Shown piece after piece: positions 18,357 through 28,066 of a stretch of 64,000 bases of DNA. The stretch covers positions 1 to 64,000 of the forward strand of contig NZ_JPRH01000007.1 of NCBI RefSeq assembly GCF_000737705.1, written 5' to 3'. Every line of letters starts with the position of its first letter. Within the stretch, counting starts at the first letter, position 1. The position numbers and the translations under genes are program-made. The DNA is from Chryseobacterium soli (GTDB taxonomy: Bacteria; Bacteroidota; Bacteroidia; Flavobacteriales; Weeksellaceae). Below the pieces are notes generated by a model that worked only from the letters and a program-made list of their open reading frames with translations, was not told the DNA's origin and searched no databases.

Positions 18357-21300
18357 CTAATCAGGACAAGTTTGTGTGGAGATACAGTGCCAGGCCATGG
18401 TTGCATCACCTTCCTTAAGAGTGTACATCTTCATGCATTTGTTGGTAATATCATACACCATCATACCCTCTACAGGAGTTGTAATAACAGGAGTTATTCC
18501 ATCAGCAGCAACAGGTTGATTGGATGCATTGAACTTAACCCTGTTCGGAACAAAACCTTTTGTTTTTGCTTCCAGAGCCAGCCAGCCACCTTGTCTTACC
18601 ATTGGCCAGTTGTCTGTACTTCCGGCGCCGGCTCTTCCAAGAGCGGTAATTCCTACTTTTGTAGGTAATGCAGGATTGCCGGTGGTAGCAATAGCACCTG
18701 GTTTATAGCAGGAGGTTTTTCCTTCAGCAAATGTTATGTATCTTAGAGTATTATCAGCGTTGAAATCATTCATAAATACCCATCTGCCACCTGTAAATAT
18801 TCCGTTGATTGTTTTTACATTTATTGTGAAAGCTGCATCATCTGCTACAATCATTTGAATATTGTTTCCGGCTGAGAATGCCACTCCATAGGCTGAAAGG
18901 TCTGCCTCGAAGTATAGACTTCCAGGAGTATTTGAACGTTGAGATAACCACGTTCTCTGGATTCTATGCAGTGTATTTCCGGCAATCATGATGTTAGTAA
19001 GTGGTGTTGTTGTAACATTGTTATCTCCAAGCAGGAAGTATGTTTTATCATTCGTAAATCCTGTTCTTGCTGCAAGTTGGTTCGGAGACGCAAAATCATT
19101 GATTGTGGCCATCGTAAGAATCGTTCCTGCATTGACACTTTTCGATACCTTTTGTTCTAACATTTCAATATCGTCACGAGATATTCCAAAGATATTATTG
19201 TTGAACGTGGTATTGGCTGCTCCATTCCACACTATATTTCCATCTGTATTCAGATAGTGGTCTGTATTTACCTGTCCCAGCGTAATACCATATTTGATGG
19301 CAAGATAGGAATCTACTCTTCTTCTTTCTGTAACTGTAAGGTTACCTTCTCCATAAACAATCGTTTCTCCCAGATTTCCAACAAAACCTCCATTATCACT
19401 TCCATTGGAGCCTATCTGCGTAGAACCGAAGGTATGTCCTCCGTTTAGAAAGTCTATGGAGGTATGTGTTCCACTCATGGAAACGACACCTCCGTTGATT
19501 CCTTTACCAGTAGTGGTATTTAATAGATTGTGATATACAATGCTTGGAATAGTTGTTGACCGTATTCCTCCGGGATTAGCAAGATATCTATACCCTTCAT
19601 CGGCTCTCACTCTTTCTGTTCTATTGTCATACATATCACCAAAGCCATCCCAATAGTTGATACTGCCACTTAATTTAGAATTGTCTAATAAAGAGCTAAA
19701 TATTCTTCCATTACTGCCAGGGTTTGATAGTCCGTCTTTTGTCAAGATAAAGATATCATAGGTATTATTGCCAAAGGTTCTTACTGATGTATTTCCAATA
19801 GTTTGAGTGTTTGCAGTAAAGTTGACTCCAGGGTTGAAGTTAAAATAACTGGCAGCACCCAACTTGAATTTTGGCAGGGCATTGGTTCCTAATTGTGCTG
19901 AAGTAGTTCCTGAGAACTGATCCGTCCATGCCGTAATATCTGTTCCGTCTCCTGTGTTAACGGCGTCTTTATCAGCCCGGTACCAATAGGAAAGGTTATT
20001 CACAACCCCTCCCGGAGCACGTCCGAAACCTGCAAAAGTGAAGAACTGTCCATTACTTAAGGTTACATTGGCTGTGTTGTAGATCACTCCATTGATGGTA
20101 ACTTCCGTTGCCATTGGGGTAAAGCTATCTGTTGTATCAAACATCTCATCCGGAGATTGCACCAGATACAGGTTTTTGACTCCTTTTGGCCAGGCAACTG
20201 TTACTTGTCCAACATTTTTTGTGTTCTGGGTTTTCCAAATTGCTTCAAAACGGAAATTCGTTTCACCGTTAGTTCCGCTCGTATAAGCTAAAGGCATTTT
20301 CAGCCCTTGTTTCAGATTATTGTCTCCAACCATTAAGAACTGCTGGTTGCTTGGTAACTCAGTATTATTGGATGCATTACTCTCGGCAAGTCCTGTTGTA
20401 GAGATCACAAGCTTCTGACCACTGTTGACACTTGCTGACTGTTTTTGGTTCAATACAGTGACCTCATCTTTTGCAATACCGAAGATATTGTTATTGTATC
20501 CGGTATTGTTGGTTCTGTCCCAAATCACATTGCTGTCTGTGGAAAGATAATTTTCACTCAGGGTAACACCGTTCTTTACAGCAAGGTAAGTATTGATTCT
20601 TGACTGTTCATTGGTTGTTAAGGTACGTTTGTACCAAATAACTTCCATGATGTCACCAGGGAAAGCACCGGCAGCATCCCATCCGGCTTGACCTACCCTT
20701 AGGTTACGACCATAAATCTGGAATTTATTCGTGTTGTTGAAGGTAGTTGTTTCATAAGCACCATTCAATCCTAATCTTTTTTCTCCACCCGAGAAAGTAG
20801 ATGTTCCTCCGTTGGCAACAGAATTATCAGCTATCGTTGAGAATACATTAGAAACACCGATATTGAAGGTTGTAGAAAAATCCGTTGAGGTGGTAACATT
20901 ATAATATTCATAATGTCTTGGCTTTCCATTGGCAATTGAGGCTGCAGGTTCAGAAGCATAGGTTGCATCATCATCAATTCCCGTAATACGTCCGGTTCCT
21001 GCCGTGGTAGGTCTTATTGCGGAGAAAATGGAATGAGAAATATTAGGCAGCTCTCCATTGGTAGGGTTCATTACTGAAGCATTATTATAGAATAATTTCG
21101 AAGCGCTGTATCCTGTAGTATACGGATGGAAGTTATGGGCTTTGTCAGCTGAAGAAAGAGCCCACGTTCCTACGGCAGGAATATCATTAGCGTTGATGGA
21201 ATTGTCTTTCCATGCGGTTGCGATATCTGCTGCATCATCAGATCTGATCCAGAAATCTGTTCCGGAAACCCCTCCAGGAGCGTATAAATATCCTGCAAAT

Positions 21301-21911
21301 GTAAAATATTGCCCATTAGCTAATGTTACATTGGCTATGTTGTATACTACACCATTTACGGTTGTTTCCGTTGTCATTGGGGTGAAAGTAGACGTTGCAT
21401 CAAAAACAGAACTGGAAGACTGTACCAGATACAGGTTTTTAACCCCTTTAGGCCATGCCACCGTCACAGTTCCTACAGCATTGGTATTCTGAACCTTCCA
21501 GATCGCTTCAAAACGATGATTGGTTTCTCCATTCATTCCTGTTGTGTATACTAATGGCGTGTTCAGGATTTGTTGAAGACCATTGTCTCCTGTGATAAGG
21601 TATTGCAGATCGTTGGCTATTCCTGTACTATTAGCAGCATTAGTGTCCGCAAATCCTGTTGTGGAAATAACAAGCTTTTGTCCGTTATTTACACTTCCTG
21701 ACTGTTTTTGATGCAATACAGTAAGATTATCTTTTCCAATACCGAAGATATTGTTGTTATACCCCGTATTATTGGCTCTGTCCCATATTATATTATTGTC
21801 GGTAGAAAGATAGTTCTCGTTTAGTGTAACCCCGTTTTTTACAGCGAGATAGGAATTTATCCTTGATTGTTCATTCGTTGTCAGTGTACGTTTGTACCAA
21901 ATAACCTCCAT
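18357..21911 (-). CDS. Giant secreted repeat protein, C-terminal part (module B)
   Basis: 1184 residues as read from the ATG at 21911, but sequence homologous to the internal repeat continues upstream to about 22087, where a one-base frameshift separates it from the N-terminal part (22090-24540). Together they make one gene of about 2060 codons. It contains most of a repeat unit of about 420 residues, a complete second unit and a diverged third, each with E-V-I-W-Y-K-R-T-L-T-T-N-E-Q-like and L-A-V-K-N-G-V-T-L segments resembling lectin-like LamG surface modules. The end is the Cys-bounded domain also seen in 7223-9565: C-Y-K-P, N-W-P-M, T-K-G-F-V, E-G-M-M-V-Y-D, W-H-C...T-C-P. Probably a surface protein. 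Confidence 0.7.
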   Translation of the reverse strand: MEVIWYKRTLTTNEQSRINSYLAVKNGVTLNENYLSTDNNIIWDRANNTGYNNNIFGIGKDNLTVLHQKQSGSVNNGQKLVISTTGFADTNAANSTGIANDLQYLITGDNGLQQILNTPLVYTTGMNGETNHRFEAIWKVQNTNAVGTVTVAWPKGVKNLYLVQSSSSVFDATSTFTPMTTETTVNGVVYNIANVTLANGQYFTFAGYLYAPGGVSGTDFWIRSDDAADIATAWKDNSINANDIPAVGTWALSSADKAHNFHPYTTGYSASKLFYNNASVMNPTNGELPNISHSIFSAIRPTTAGTGRITGIDDDATYASEPAASIANGKPRHYEYYNVTTSTDFSTTFNIGVSNVFSTIADNSVANGGTSTFSGGEKRLGLNGAYETTTFNNTNKFQIYGRNLRVGQAGWDAAGAFPGDIMEVIWYKRTLTTNEQSRINTYLAVKNGVTLSENYLSTDSNVIWDRTNNTGYNNNIFGIAKDEVTVLNQKQSASVNSGQKLVISTTGLAESNASNNTELPSNQQFLMVGDNNLKQGLKMPLAYTSGTNGETNFRFEAIWKTQNTKNVGQVTVAWPKGVKNLYLVQSPDEMFDTTDSFTPMATEVTINGVIYNTANVTLSNGQFFTFAGFGRAPGGVVNNLSYWYRADKDAVNTGDGTDITAWTDQFSGTTSAQLGTNALPKFKLGAASYFNFNPGVNFTANTQTIGNTSVRTFGNNTYDIFILTKDGLSNPGSNGRIFSSLLDNSKLSGSINYWDGFGDMYDNRTERVRADEGYRYLANPGGIRSTTIPSIVYHNLLNTTTGKGINGGVVSMSGTHTSIDFLNGGHTFGSTQIGSNGSDNGGFVGNLGETIVYGEGNLTVTERRRVDSYLAIKYGITLGQVNTDHYLNTDGNIVWNGAANTTFNNNIFGISRDDIEMLEQKVSKSVNAGTILTMATINDFASPNQLAARTGFTNDKTYFLLGDNNVTTTPLTNIMIAGNTLHRIQRTWLSQRSNTPGSLYFEADLSAYGVAFSAGNNIQMIVADDAAFTINVKTINGIFTGGRWVFMNDFNADNTLRYITFAEGKTSCYKPGAIATTGNPALPTKVGITALGRAGAGSTDNWPMVRQGGWLALEAKTKGFVPNRVKFNASNQPVAADGITPVITTPVEGMMVYDITNKCMKMYTLKEGDATMAWHCISTQTCPD

Positions 21912-22550
21912 AATGTCACCAGGGAAAGGACCGGGAGCATCCCATCCTGCTTGACCAATCCTTAGATTACGCCCATAAATCTGGAATTTATTTCCTGCAC
22001 CAAAGCCGGAAAAAGATTCATAAGAACCGTTTAGTCCTAATCGTTTCTCTCCTCCTGTGATAGCAGATGTGCCTCCGTTGGCAACCGTATTATTTCGCTA
22101 TTGCAGAGAATATATTGGAAATACCGGTATTGAAAGGTATTGAAAAATCCGTTGAAGTGACTGTATTAAAATATTCGTATTGTCTTGGTTTTCCGTTCGC
22201 AATTGAAACTCCAGGCTCTGCAGCATAGGTTGCATCATCATCGATCCCTGTAATACGCCCTGTTCCGTTATCTGCTGTAGGTCTCGCTGCTGAGAAAATA
22301 GAGGTATTGGTATTCGGAAGCTCTACATTCCCCAATGGATTCATTACCGAAGTATTATTGTAAAAGAATTTAGAAGAAGAATACCCCGTAGTATAGGGAT
22401 AAAAGTTATGACTTCTGTCTGCTGGTGATAAGATTACCCCGCCCACATTTGGGATATTGTCTGCATTAACAGAGTTGTCTTTCCAGGCAGTAGCAATAGT
22501 TCCGGCATCGTCTGATTTTACCCAGAAATCTGCTCCACTTACACCTCCCG
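20010..22550 (-). repeat. Two tandem copies of a ~1.27 kb coding repeat in the giant gene
   Basis: Landmarks recur about 1.26 kb apart: the DNA around 21896-21995 matches 20634-20733 closely (both contain CACCAGGGAAAG and CATAAATCTGGAATTTATT), and the region coding G-G-V-S-G-[AT]-D-F-W recurs near 22550 and 21275. The units encode about 420 residues each. Boundaries are approximate. The frameshift at about 22090 lies in the upstream unit. Confidence 0.75.
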
Positions 22551-24540
22551 GCCCCGGAGCAGTAACGGAAACTGTTAAGTCACTTGTACTGCTGCAACTA
22601 CCTGTGGTAACCGTCCATCGGAAAGTATAACTGCCGGAGGAAGTAAGCCCGGTAACATTGGTATTGTATGCTGACGGCGTTGCAATCACCGGATCGGCAG
22701 CTCCGGCTGGCTTTGAGATCATGGTCCATAAACCTGTAGATGACATGCCTTGATTATTCCCATTGAGGGAAGTTTGTGATGCGCCTATTGCTAAGGTTTG
22801 ATTGGATCCTGCATTGGCATTGACCTGTGGGGATACAAATATGGAAAATGTACCCTCCGGAGAAGTCCCTGAGCAGGCATATTCTTTATCAATGAATCCG
22901 GGATCCACACCTCCTGCATTAGGAACAGCTTTTATTTTGAAGACATATTCTCCTTGCTTATCCAGATTACTTATCGTGGTAGAGGTATTGGTAAATGTTC
23001 TGAGATTACTGGCTTCATAAACAGGATTGGCTGCTCCGGTTGGCTTAGATACTAGGGTAAAGTCATATTTGCCGGAAAACTCCTGAAGATAACTGGTGTT
23101 AACTACTCCTTGATATACCGTAGGTAAATGAACTGTAGCGGTCACAACACCGGAACCAGTGTAACATATTGTAGTATTAGGAACCGTCACATTCGGACGG
23201 CTGCCATCTGAAATATGAATATAATAATCCTGACTATTACCACAGGTTCCATTTTTGATTGATAAATTAACGATGTAGGTTCCCACTCGCCAACCTCCGG
23301 CAGGGGGTGTTGCTACTACATTTCTGTTCATCGTTCCAGCTCCGTTCAAAACCAAAGAAGGATTTCCTCCCGGAGGGACAATCCCGGAATTGCTAACTGC
23401 TGTGGTAAGCGTTGCCGGGTCTGAAGGATCAACCTTGAAATAGAAAGTGATAGGTGTTGTTTTTCCTGCCATATTGCAGTATACAGCGCCACCACTACCA
23501 CTTGCATAGTAAGATTGCATTTGTTCAGGATGGGAAGCATCAATAAAACTTACTAGTTTAGGATCTGTTCCATTGTAATTATAGGTAATCTGAGGAGTAG
23601 TGTATGTTCCATTGGCATTGGTGACAGTGATGGTGAATACATAGCTTCCTGTAACATTTACACCATTGAAGTACATTGAATTATTCCTTATCTGATAAAA
23701 TGAAATATTACCTCCAGCCGGCTGACTGATGACATTAATGGTCACGGTGGTCCCAAATGCAGGATTTCCCGATGAGTTTGCCGTATTGCTTGCAAACATT
23801 GGAGAAGTTCCGCTCAAATTGATATACCGGTTGGTATCTGTTGAAGGATAACATCTGTTATGAGTTGCAGGAAGACTTATTTGAGGATTAGGAATGAATC
23901 TGACAATAGCATCATCTTCGTACCAACAGTTTGGATTGTTGATAGAGGTTATCCTTAATACTGCACGATAAGCCGGATCAATGTCATGATCAGCTTTCTT
24001 TACAAGGGTCAGGGTAGGAGTTGCCGTTGTCGTATTAGACATGGTTGCATTTGTGGTAGTGGTTTGACTATAAAATTCCTTATTATAAATGTTGTAATAA
24101 GTCCACGATGCGGTGTACCCTGCCGGTATTACTGCATTTAAGGTTGCCGTACCTGTAATGGCAGAAACATTGGTGATGTCAGGTCCTGCAGTAAACGAAG
24201 AAATATCACCTGGTGCTGTAATAGTTACCTGTGAGGTAGCTGTTCCTGTAGTACAGTTTTGGGCAATCTGGAATACATAATTTCCGGGCGAAGTCATTCC
24301 TGTAACATTGGTATTGTAGCCTGAGGGTGTTACAATAACCGGGTCCGGTGCACCGGAAGGTTTGGATACTAGAGTCCATAATGGACTTCCAGCTGTACTT
24401 CCGCCGGGGCTTCCTGATAGACTGGCAGAGGTACCGCAAATGACGGCATTGGCTCCTGCATTGATGTTGCAGTTTTGTGCCAGAATCATCATATTACCCA
24501 TAATCAGGAATATGAAGAAAAAGAGGGTTTGTTTTTTCAT
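22090..24540 (-). CDS. Giant secreted repeat protein, N-terminal part (module B)
   Basis: 816 residues with a signal peptide (F-F-F-I-F-L-I-M-G-N-M-M-I-L-A-Q). PKD/Ig-like modules follow, with the recurring phrase L-W-T-[LM]-[VI]-S-K-P-[SA]-G-A-[PA]-D-P-V-I and Y-N-T-N-V-T-G near residues 55 and 610. The reading frame then enters the first lectin-like repeat and stops at 22090. The second repeat continues with I-A-D-N-S-V-A-N-G-G; here one extra A (within 22093-22095 on the plus strand) turns the same segment into I-A-K-stop. The continuation is in another frame. Either the gene is broken or this base is an assembly error. Confidence 0.75.
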   Translation of the reverse strand: MKKQTLFFFIFLIMGNMMILAQNCNINAGANAVICGTSASLSGSPGGSTAGSPLWTLVSKPSGAPDPVIVTPSGYNTNVTGMTSPGNYVFQIAQNCTTGTATSQVTITAPGDISSFTAGPDITNVSAITGTATLNAVIPAGYTASWTYYNIYNKEFYSQTTTTNATMSNTTTATPTLTLVKKADHDIDPAYRAVLRITSINNPNCWYEDDAIVRFIPNPQISLPATHNRCYPSTDTNRYINLSGTSPMFASNTANSSGNPAFGTTVTINVISQPAGGNISFYQIRNNSMYFNGVNVTGSYVFTITVTNANGTYTTPQITYNYNGTDPKLVSFIDASHPEQMQSYYASGSGGAVYCNMAGKTTPITFYFKVDPSDPATLTTAVSNSGIVPPGGNPSLVLNGAGTMNRNVVATPPAGGWRVGTYIVNLSIKNGTCGNSQDYYIHISDGSRPNVTVPNTTICYTGSGVVTATVHLPTVYQGVVNTSYLQEFSGKYDFTLVSKPTGAANPVYEASNLRTFTNTSTTISNLDKQGEYVFKIKAVPNAGGVDPGFIDKEYACSGTSPEGTFSIFVSPQVNANAGSNQTLAIGASQTSLNGNNQGMSSTGLWTMISKPAGAADPVIATPSAYNTNVTGLTSSGSYTFRWTVTTGSCSSTSDLTVSVTAPGPGGVSGADFWVKSDDAGTIATAWKDNSVNADNIPNVGGVILSPADRSHNFYPYTTGYSSSKFFYNNTSVMNPLGNVELPNTNTSIFSAARPTADNGTGRITGIDDDATYAAEPGVSIANGKPRQYEYFNTVTSTDFSIPFNTGISNIFSAIAK

Positions 24541-24629
24541 GATTTTATAGTTTTTAGCCGGATTTCCGACAAAGGGTGTTTTTAAAGAATGGGACTAGTA
24601 AAACTGTATTTCTTTCATTTTTTATTGGT

Positions 24630-25154
24630 TTAAGGTTTCCAAAAACTCCAAACTGTACCGTTGTATACAGCTATTTGTTTCTTCACGGTGTCATAAGCCA
24701 TCATTCCGGGGGCAGGGTTAATAATGCTGACATGTGGGCTCGCCATTTTAGGTAATATCATCGCCTTGTTGGTATCAGTTAAAACCAATACTCCCGGTGT
24801 GCCGTCTGTAGCTGCTGCTGATCCGATGGCTGTTTTTGCCGTTGTAGATTCAATTTTGCTTGTTTGGAGCGAAATGTTTGCTGTTCCCGTGTTGTCAACA
24901 CTTAAATCGGTCCACGTACCGGAATCCTTCAGGTATTTTACTTTGTGGTCGGTGGTATCATAAATGATCGTACCGTTCTCGGTAATTCCTGTCTTCGTTT
25001 CTACGTAAGGAAGTATCAATCCCCGATTTTCTGTATCTGCAAACTCCAAGGATACCGAAGCATTGGTCACTGTCGATTTTCCTATGGCAATCTGAGACTT
25101 TACAGTACCCGTTACAGCAAGTAGAATTGCTATGGGTAGAAGTAGTTTTTTCAT
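24630..25154 (-). CDS. Small secreted companion protein (module B)
   Basis: 174 residues with a signal peptide ending near V-K-S-Q (18-21). It is the counterpart of 9601-10134: L-E-F-A-D-T-E-N-R-G-L-I-L-P-Y-V, a middle G-V-L-V-L-T-D-T-N-K-A-M-I-L-P, then P-G-M-M-A-Y-D and a terminal Y-N-G-T-V-W-S-F-W. In module B it precedes the large protein; in module A it follows it. The conserved pairing suggests that the two act together at the cell surface. Confidence 0.75.
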   Translation of the reverse strand: MKKLLLPIAILLAVTGTVKSQIAIGKSTVTNASVSLEFADTENRGLILPYVETKTGITENGTIIYDTTDHKVKYLKDSGTWTDLSVDNTGTANISLQTSKIESTTAKTAIGSAAATDGTPGVLVLTDTNKAMILPKMASPHVSIINPAPGMMAYDTVKKQIAVYNGTVWSFWKP

Positions 25155-25233
25155 GATTTTTAATTAGGTTTATATGAATGGAATGTTTTCTTTCTTGATA
25201 TTGTTCTTTCCAAAAAAGGATGGTTTGTTATTC

Positions 25234-25818
25234 TTATGGATTTACATTCAACGTCAATCCGTTGCAGCTTTGTCCTCCTGCCATTATGTTTACAGAGGTC
25301 GTTCCGGAAGCAATGGGAATACCATTGATGTTGTATACCAGGTTTCCGGTTCCTATGCTGAAGTTTCCGGCTGTAAGGGTAAATGTCAATCCATTCTGGG
25401 TGAAACTTTGTGCCGTGTAAGTCCCACCATTACCGCCAGTGTAGGGTATTGTAAGTGTACCTGTATATGCAGCCCCTTGAGTAGCCGTTGCTGGGGTGAA
25501 TGATGCAGACGAGCAAGTAAATCCTGAAACAGTACCGGATGCCGAATCCAAGCATCCGGACCACTTTGGAGGATCATCTTGGTATGCTTTTACGCAATGT
25601 TCGGACGTATCAAAGACCAACATACCTGGTTGCGGATCGTTGATGACTGTGGTGTTGGATACTCTATTCAGATAAAGTGCCTTGTTGTCAGCACCGAGGT
25701 CAAGGTCAGAGCTGGGGTGTGGAGTTGGGGTGCCTAAGCCGACCTGACTATAGGAGAGGAACCCGAATATGAGTGCAATGCCAGTCATTATTCTTTTAAA
25801 TATATTATTAGGTTTCAT
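25234..25818 (-). CDS. Secreted protein with N-terminal surface module and one Ig-like domain
   Basis: 194 residues. A signal peptide ends near L-S-Y-S-Q. The first module reads V-G-L-G-T-P...A-L-Y-L-N-R-V, P-G-M-L-V-F-D, C-V-K-A-Y, W-S-G-C. It is followed by one Ig/BIG-like domain (A-Y-T-G-T-L-T-I-P-Y-T-G-G-N-G-G) that ends G-G-Q-S-C-N-G-L-T-L-N-V-N-P and then stops. The next gene upstream (26008-27828) has the same two parts but continues into a FISUMP domain, so this looks like a shortened paralogue that arose by tandem duplication. Confidence 0.7.
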   Translation of the reverse strand: MKPNNIFKRIMTGIALIFGFLSYSQVGLGTPTPHPSSDLDLGADNKALYLNRVSNTTVINDPQPGMLVFDTSEHCVKAYQDDPPKWSGCLDSASGTVSGFTCSSASFTPATATQGAAYTGTLTIPYTGGNGGTYTAQSFTQNGLTFTLTAGNFSIGTGNLVYNINGIPIASGTTSVNIMAGGQSCNGLTLNVNP

Positions 25819-26007
25819 TTAGTGATTTTTTATTGGTTTCAGAGTAAACCAAACCTTAGTATTGATGGCTAGTTGGCTTTCTGTTTTATAGGAAAGAAGT
25901 CATTTGGCAAAAGTTATGACTGTTTCAAAAACTTCAACCAGAACATAATATTTAGTAAGGTTTGGTGTCTTTATATATATCTTTATTGTCCGTATTGGGC
26001 ATGCTCA

Positions 26008-27828
26008 TCACTCCTGAATGCAACGTACGGATTTGGCCTTATCTACTTCACAATTGCCTATATTAGGTCCAACAACAGAACTATTCATTACAGTATATGT
26101 TTGAGTACCATTATAACCATCTGCTACCGAATAGACGGGAACGCTTGGGTTAAATATTACCGTATCATCAAAACCCTCTCCGGCATAAGTTAATTTTAAC
26201 TTTTGGGTAGTTGAATATAGACCATTACTTCCGGCAGCCGTAATTTCTGCCTGCCATTCTACTTTTACAGGCACTTTGAAGCCTTGAGGACACGGATTGT
26301 TGGAGGAAGAAGCAAGCCATCTGTTTCCTGCTGGTGGTACAGTAGCTGATGTCCATTCACTAGGAACGTGACTAGGAGCTGAAAATATTCTATATGGATA
26401 GGTAGGACTCCAGGTTGCTACCTGTCCATATACAACTCCTGATTTAAAAGTCCCATAACTTGAATTACTAATATTTCTTTCTAGAAGCTCATGCCCATCG
26501 GCTTTCCTACCCCATTGCAAGAGGGAACCCATAGCATTTACATCTGTGGTGCTCGTTGCCTGTTGGGTAAGGTTAAATGCCGGATGATCCAGATTAGCAT
26601 AATTTGCCCCAAGGTTGTTGTTCAGCCATATTTTGCCGTCTTCTGCCTGTATTGGCAGATAAAGAAAATTATGATCATATTTGTTATTATTGTCTATTTG
26701 CCCAAACATTCTGTCCGGAATGCCCGGTATGTCACGCAGTTGATAAGTAGTGAGTAGCCCAGCCTGGTTGTATGGATATTGGAAAGTACCTAATAGCAAT
26801 CCCAGATAATCATTCCCTATTCCTGCATTAATGTCTAATTTCTTGGCATTCAAGGTTCCGCCAATGGATTTGAGGGTAGCGGTAATAGAAGTACTGGAGG
26901 TTGTAAGGGTTTGTGCAGCCCAGGATAATTGTACTTGTCTGGATATACCATCCTGTGTAAGATTTGCCGGAATGGTAATCGTATTACTCCATGGTGCAAC
27001 AAGTCCGCCACTTCCTGTTACGGTAGCCGGAATGTATACGGTAATGCCAGTAGTGGTGAGGCTTCCCTGTACATCAACCAATGTATCTGTATTACCATCA
27101 GCATTTATTACAGACGTGTTGGCTGGCGCTGTAGGCTTTGTGTAAGGCAGATAATCATTATCATATATAGAGGCTATCCAATACTTATTGTTCTGTGCCA
27201 ATGTAACTGTTCCGGGTAATACACCACCGGGATTGCCTGTTGCGGGATTTACGGTAAGGGATATAGCATTAGCTCCGGAACAACTTTGTCCTCCAATAGT
27301 AATATTTACTGTGGTAGTTCCGGCTGTGGCAGGAGTTCCGGTAACATTATAGACCACATTGCCATCTCCGGTGGCAAAAACACCTAAAGGAAGGTTGAAT
27401 GTGAGCCCATTCACAGTAGTGGTTTGGGCTGGATATACTCCGCCGTTACCTCCGGTGTAAGGAACAGTTAATGTTCCTGTATAAGGTTGACCCACTGTTG
27501 CAAAATTGGGTGTAAAATAAGCGCCAGCACAATTAATACTCGTAACTGCGCCTACAAGTCCGCTGTTTCCTATAATACATCCAGACCATCCTGCCGGATT
27601 ACCTTGGTATGCTTTTACACATTTATCGGTCAGGTCATATATAACCATTCCGGATTGCGGATCGTTTATTACTGAAGTATTGGGAACTCTATTTAGATAA
27701 AGTGCCTTGTTGCTTGAAGCCAGTTCTAAAGAAGCACTGAGATGCGGGTTTGCAGTACCGATTCCTACTTGTCCGAAAGCAGTGATACTAATAAGGAATG
27801 TTGCTGGTAAAATTGTTTTTTTTTTCAT
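26008..27828 (-). CDS. Secreted FISUMP-domain protein
   Basis: 606 residues with a signal peptide ending I-T-A-F-G-Q. It begins with the module V-G-I-G-T-A-N-P...K-A-L-Y-L-N-R-V, S-G-M-V-I-Y-D, K-C-V-K-A-Y, W-S-G-C, then an Ig-like domain, then a beta-rich middle. The last 250 residues match the FISUMP type: I-W-L-N-N-N-L-G, M-G-S-L-L-Q-W-G-R, N-N-P-C-P-Q-G-F-K-V-P, and the closing A-K-S-V-R-C-I. That domain is common in exported Bacteroidota and Fibrobacter proteins of unknown role. It is transcribed towards the giant surface protein. Confidence 0.8.
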   Translation of the reverse strand: MKKKTILPATFLISITAFGQVGIGTANPHLSASLELASSNKALYLNRVPNTSVINDPQSGMVIYDLTDKCVKAYQGNPAGWSGCIIGNSGLVGAVTSINCAGAYFTPNFATVGQPYTGTLTVPYTGGNGGVYPAQTTTVNGLTFNLPLGVFATGDGNVVYNVTGTPATAGTTTVNITIGGQSCSGANAISLTVNPATGNPGGVLPGTVTLAQNNKYWIASIYDNDYLPYTKPTAPANTSVINADGNTDTLVDVQGSLTTTGITVYIPATVTGSGGLVAPWSNTITIPANLTQDGISRQVQLSWAAQTLTTSSTSITATLKSIGGTLNAKKLDINAGIGNDYLGLLLGTFQYPYNQAGLLTTYQLRDIPGIPDRMFGQIDNNNKYDHNFLYLPIQAEDGKIWLNNNLGANYANLDHPAFNLTQQATSTTDVNAMGSLLQWGRKADGHELLERNISNSSYGTFKSGVVYGQVATWSPTYPYRIFSAPSHVPSEWTSATVPPAGNRWLASSSNNPCPQGFKVPVKVEWQAEITAAGSNGLYSTTQKLKLTYAGEGFDDTVIFNPSVPVYSVADGYNGTQTYTVMNSSVVGPNIGNCEVDKAKSVRCIQE

Positions 27829-28066
27829 TTTAAGAGGTGCTTAAATGTATGTCAGGATGAACCCTGATGTGTTTTTATTCTTTCAAGTTTTTTTTAGGCT
27901 TAGGTTTGCCGTGTGATATTCTTTACGTTATGATTTGAAATATCATCATCTGTTTTATTTGGGTCAATACATGATACTGCCTGTTCGCGTCGGATAAGCC
28001 CGGCGAAATGGATGAATCATGCTGAATTTTTCGCTGAAAATGATGGGAACTGCCTGATGAATTGAA

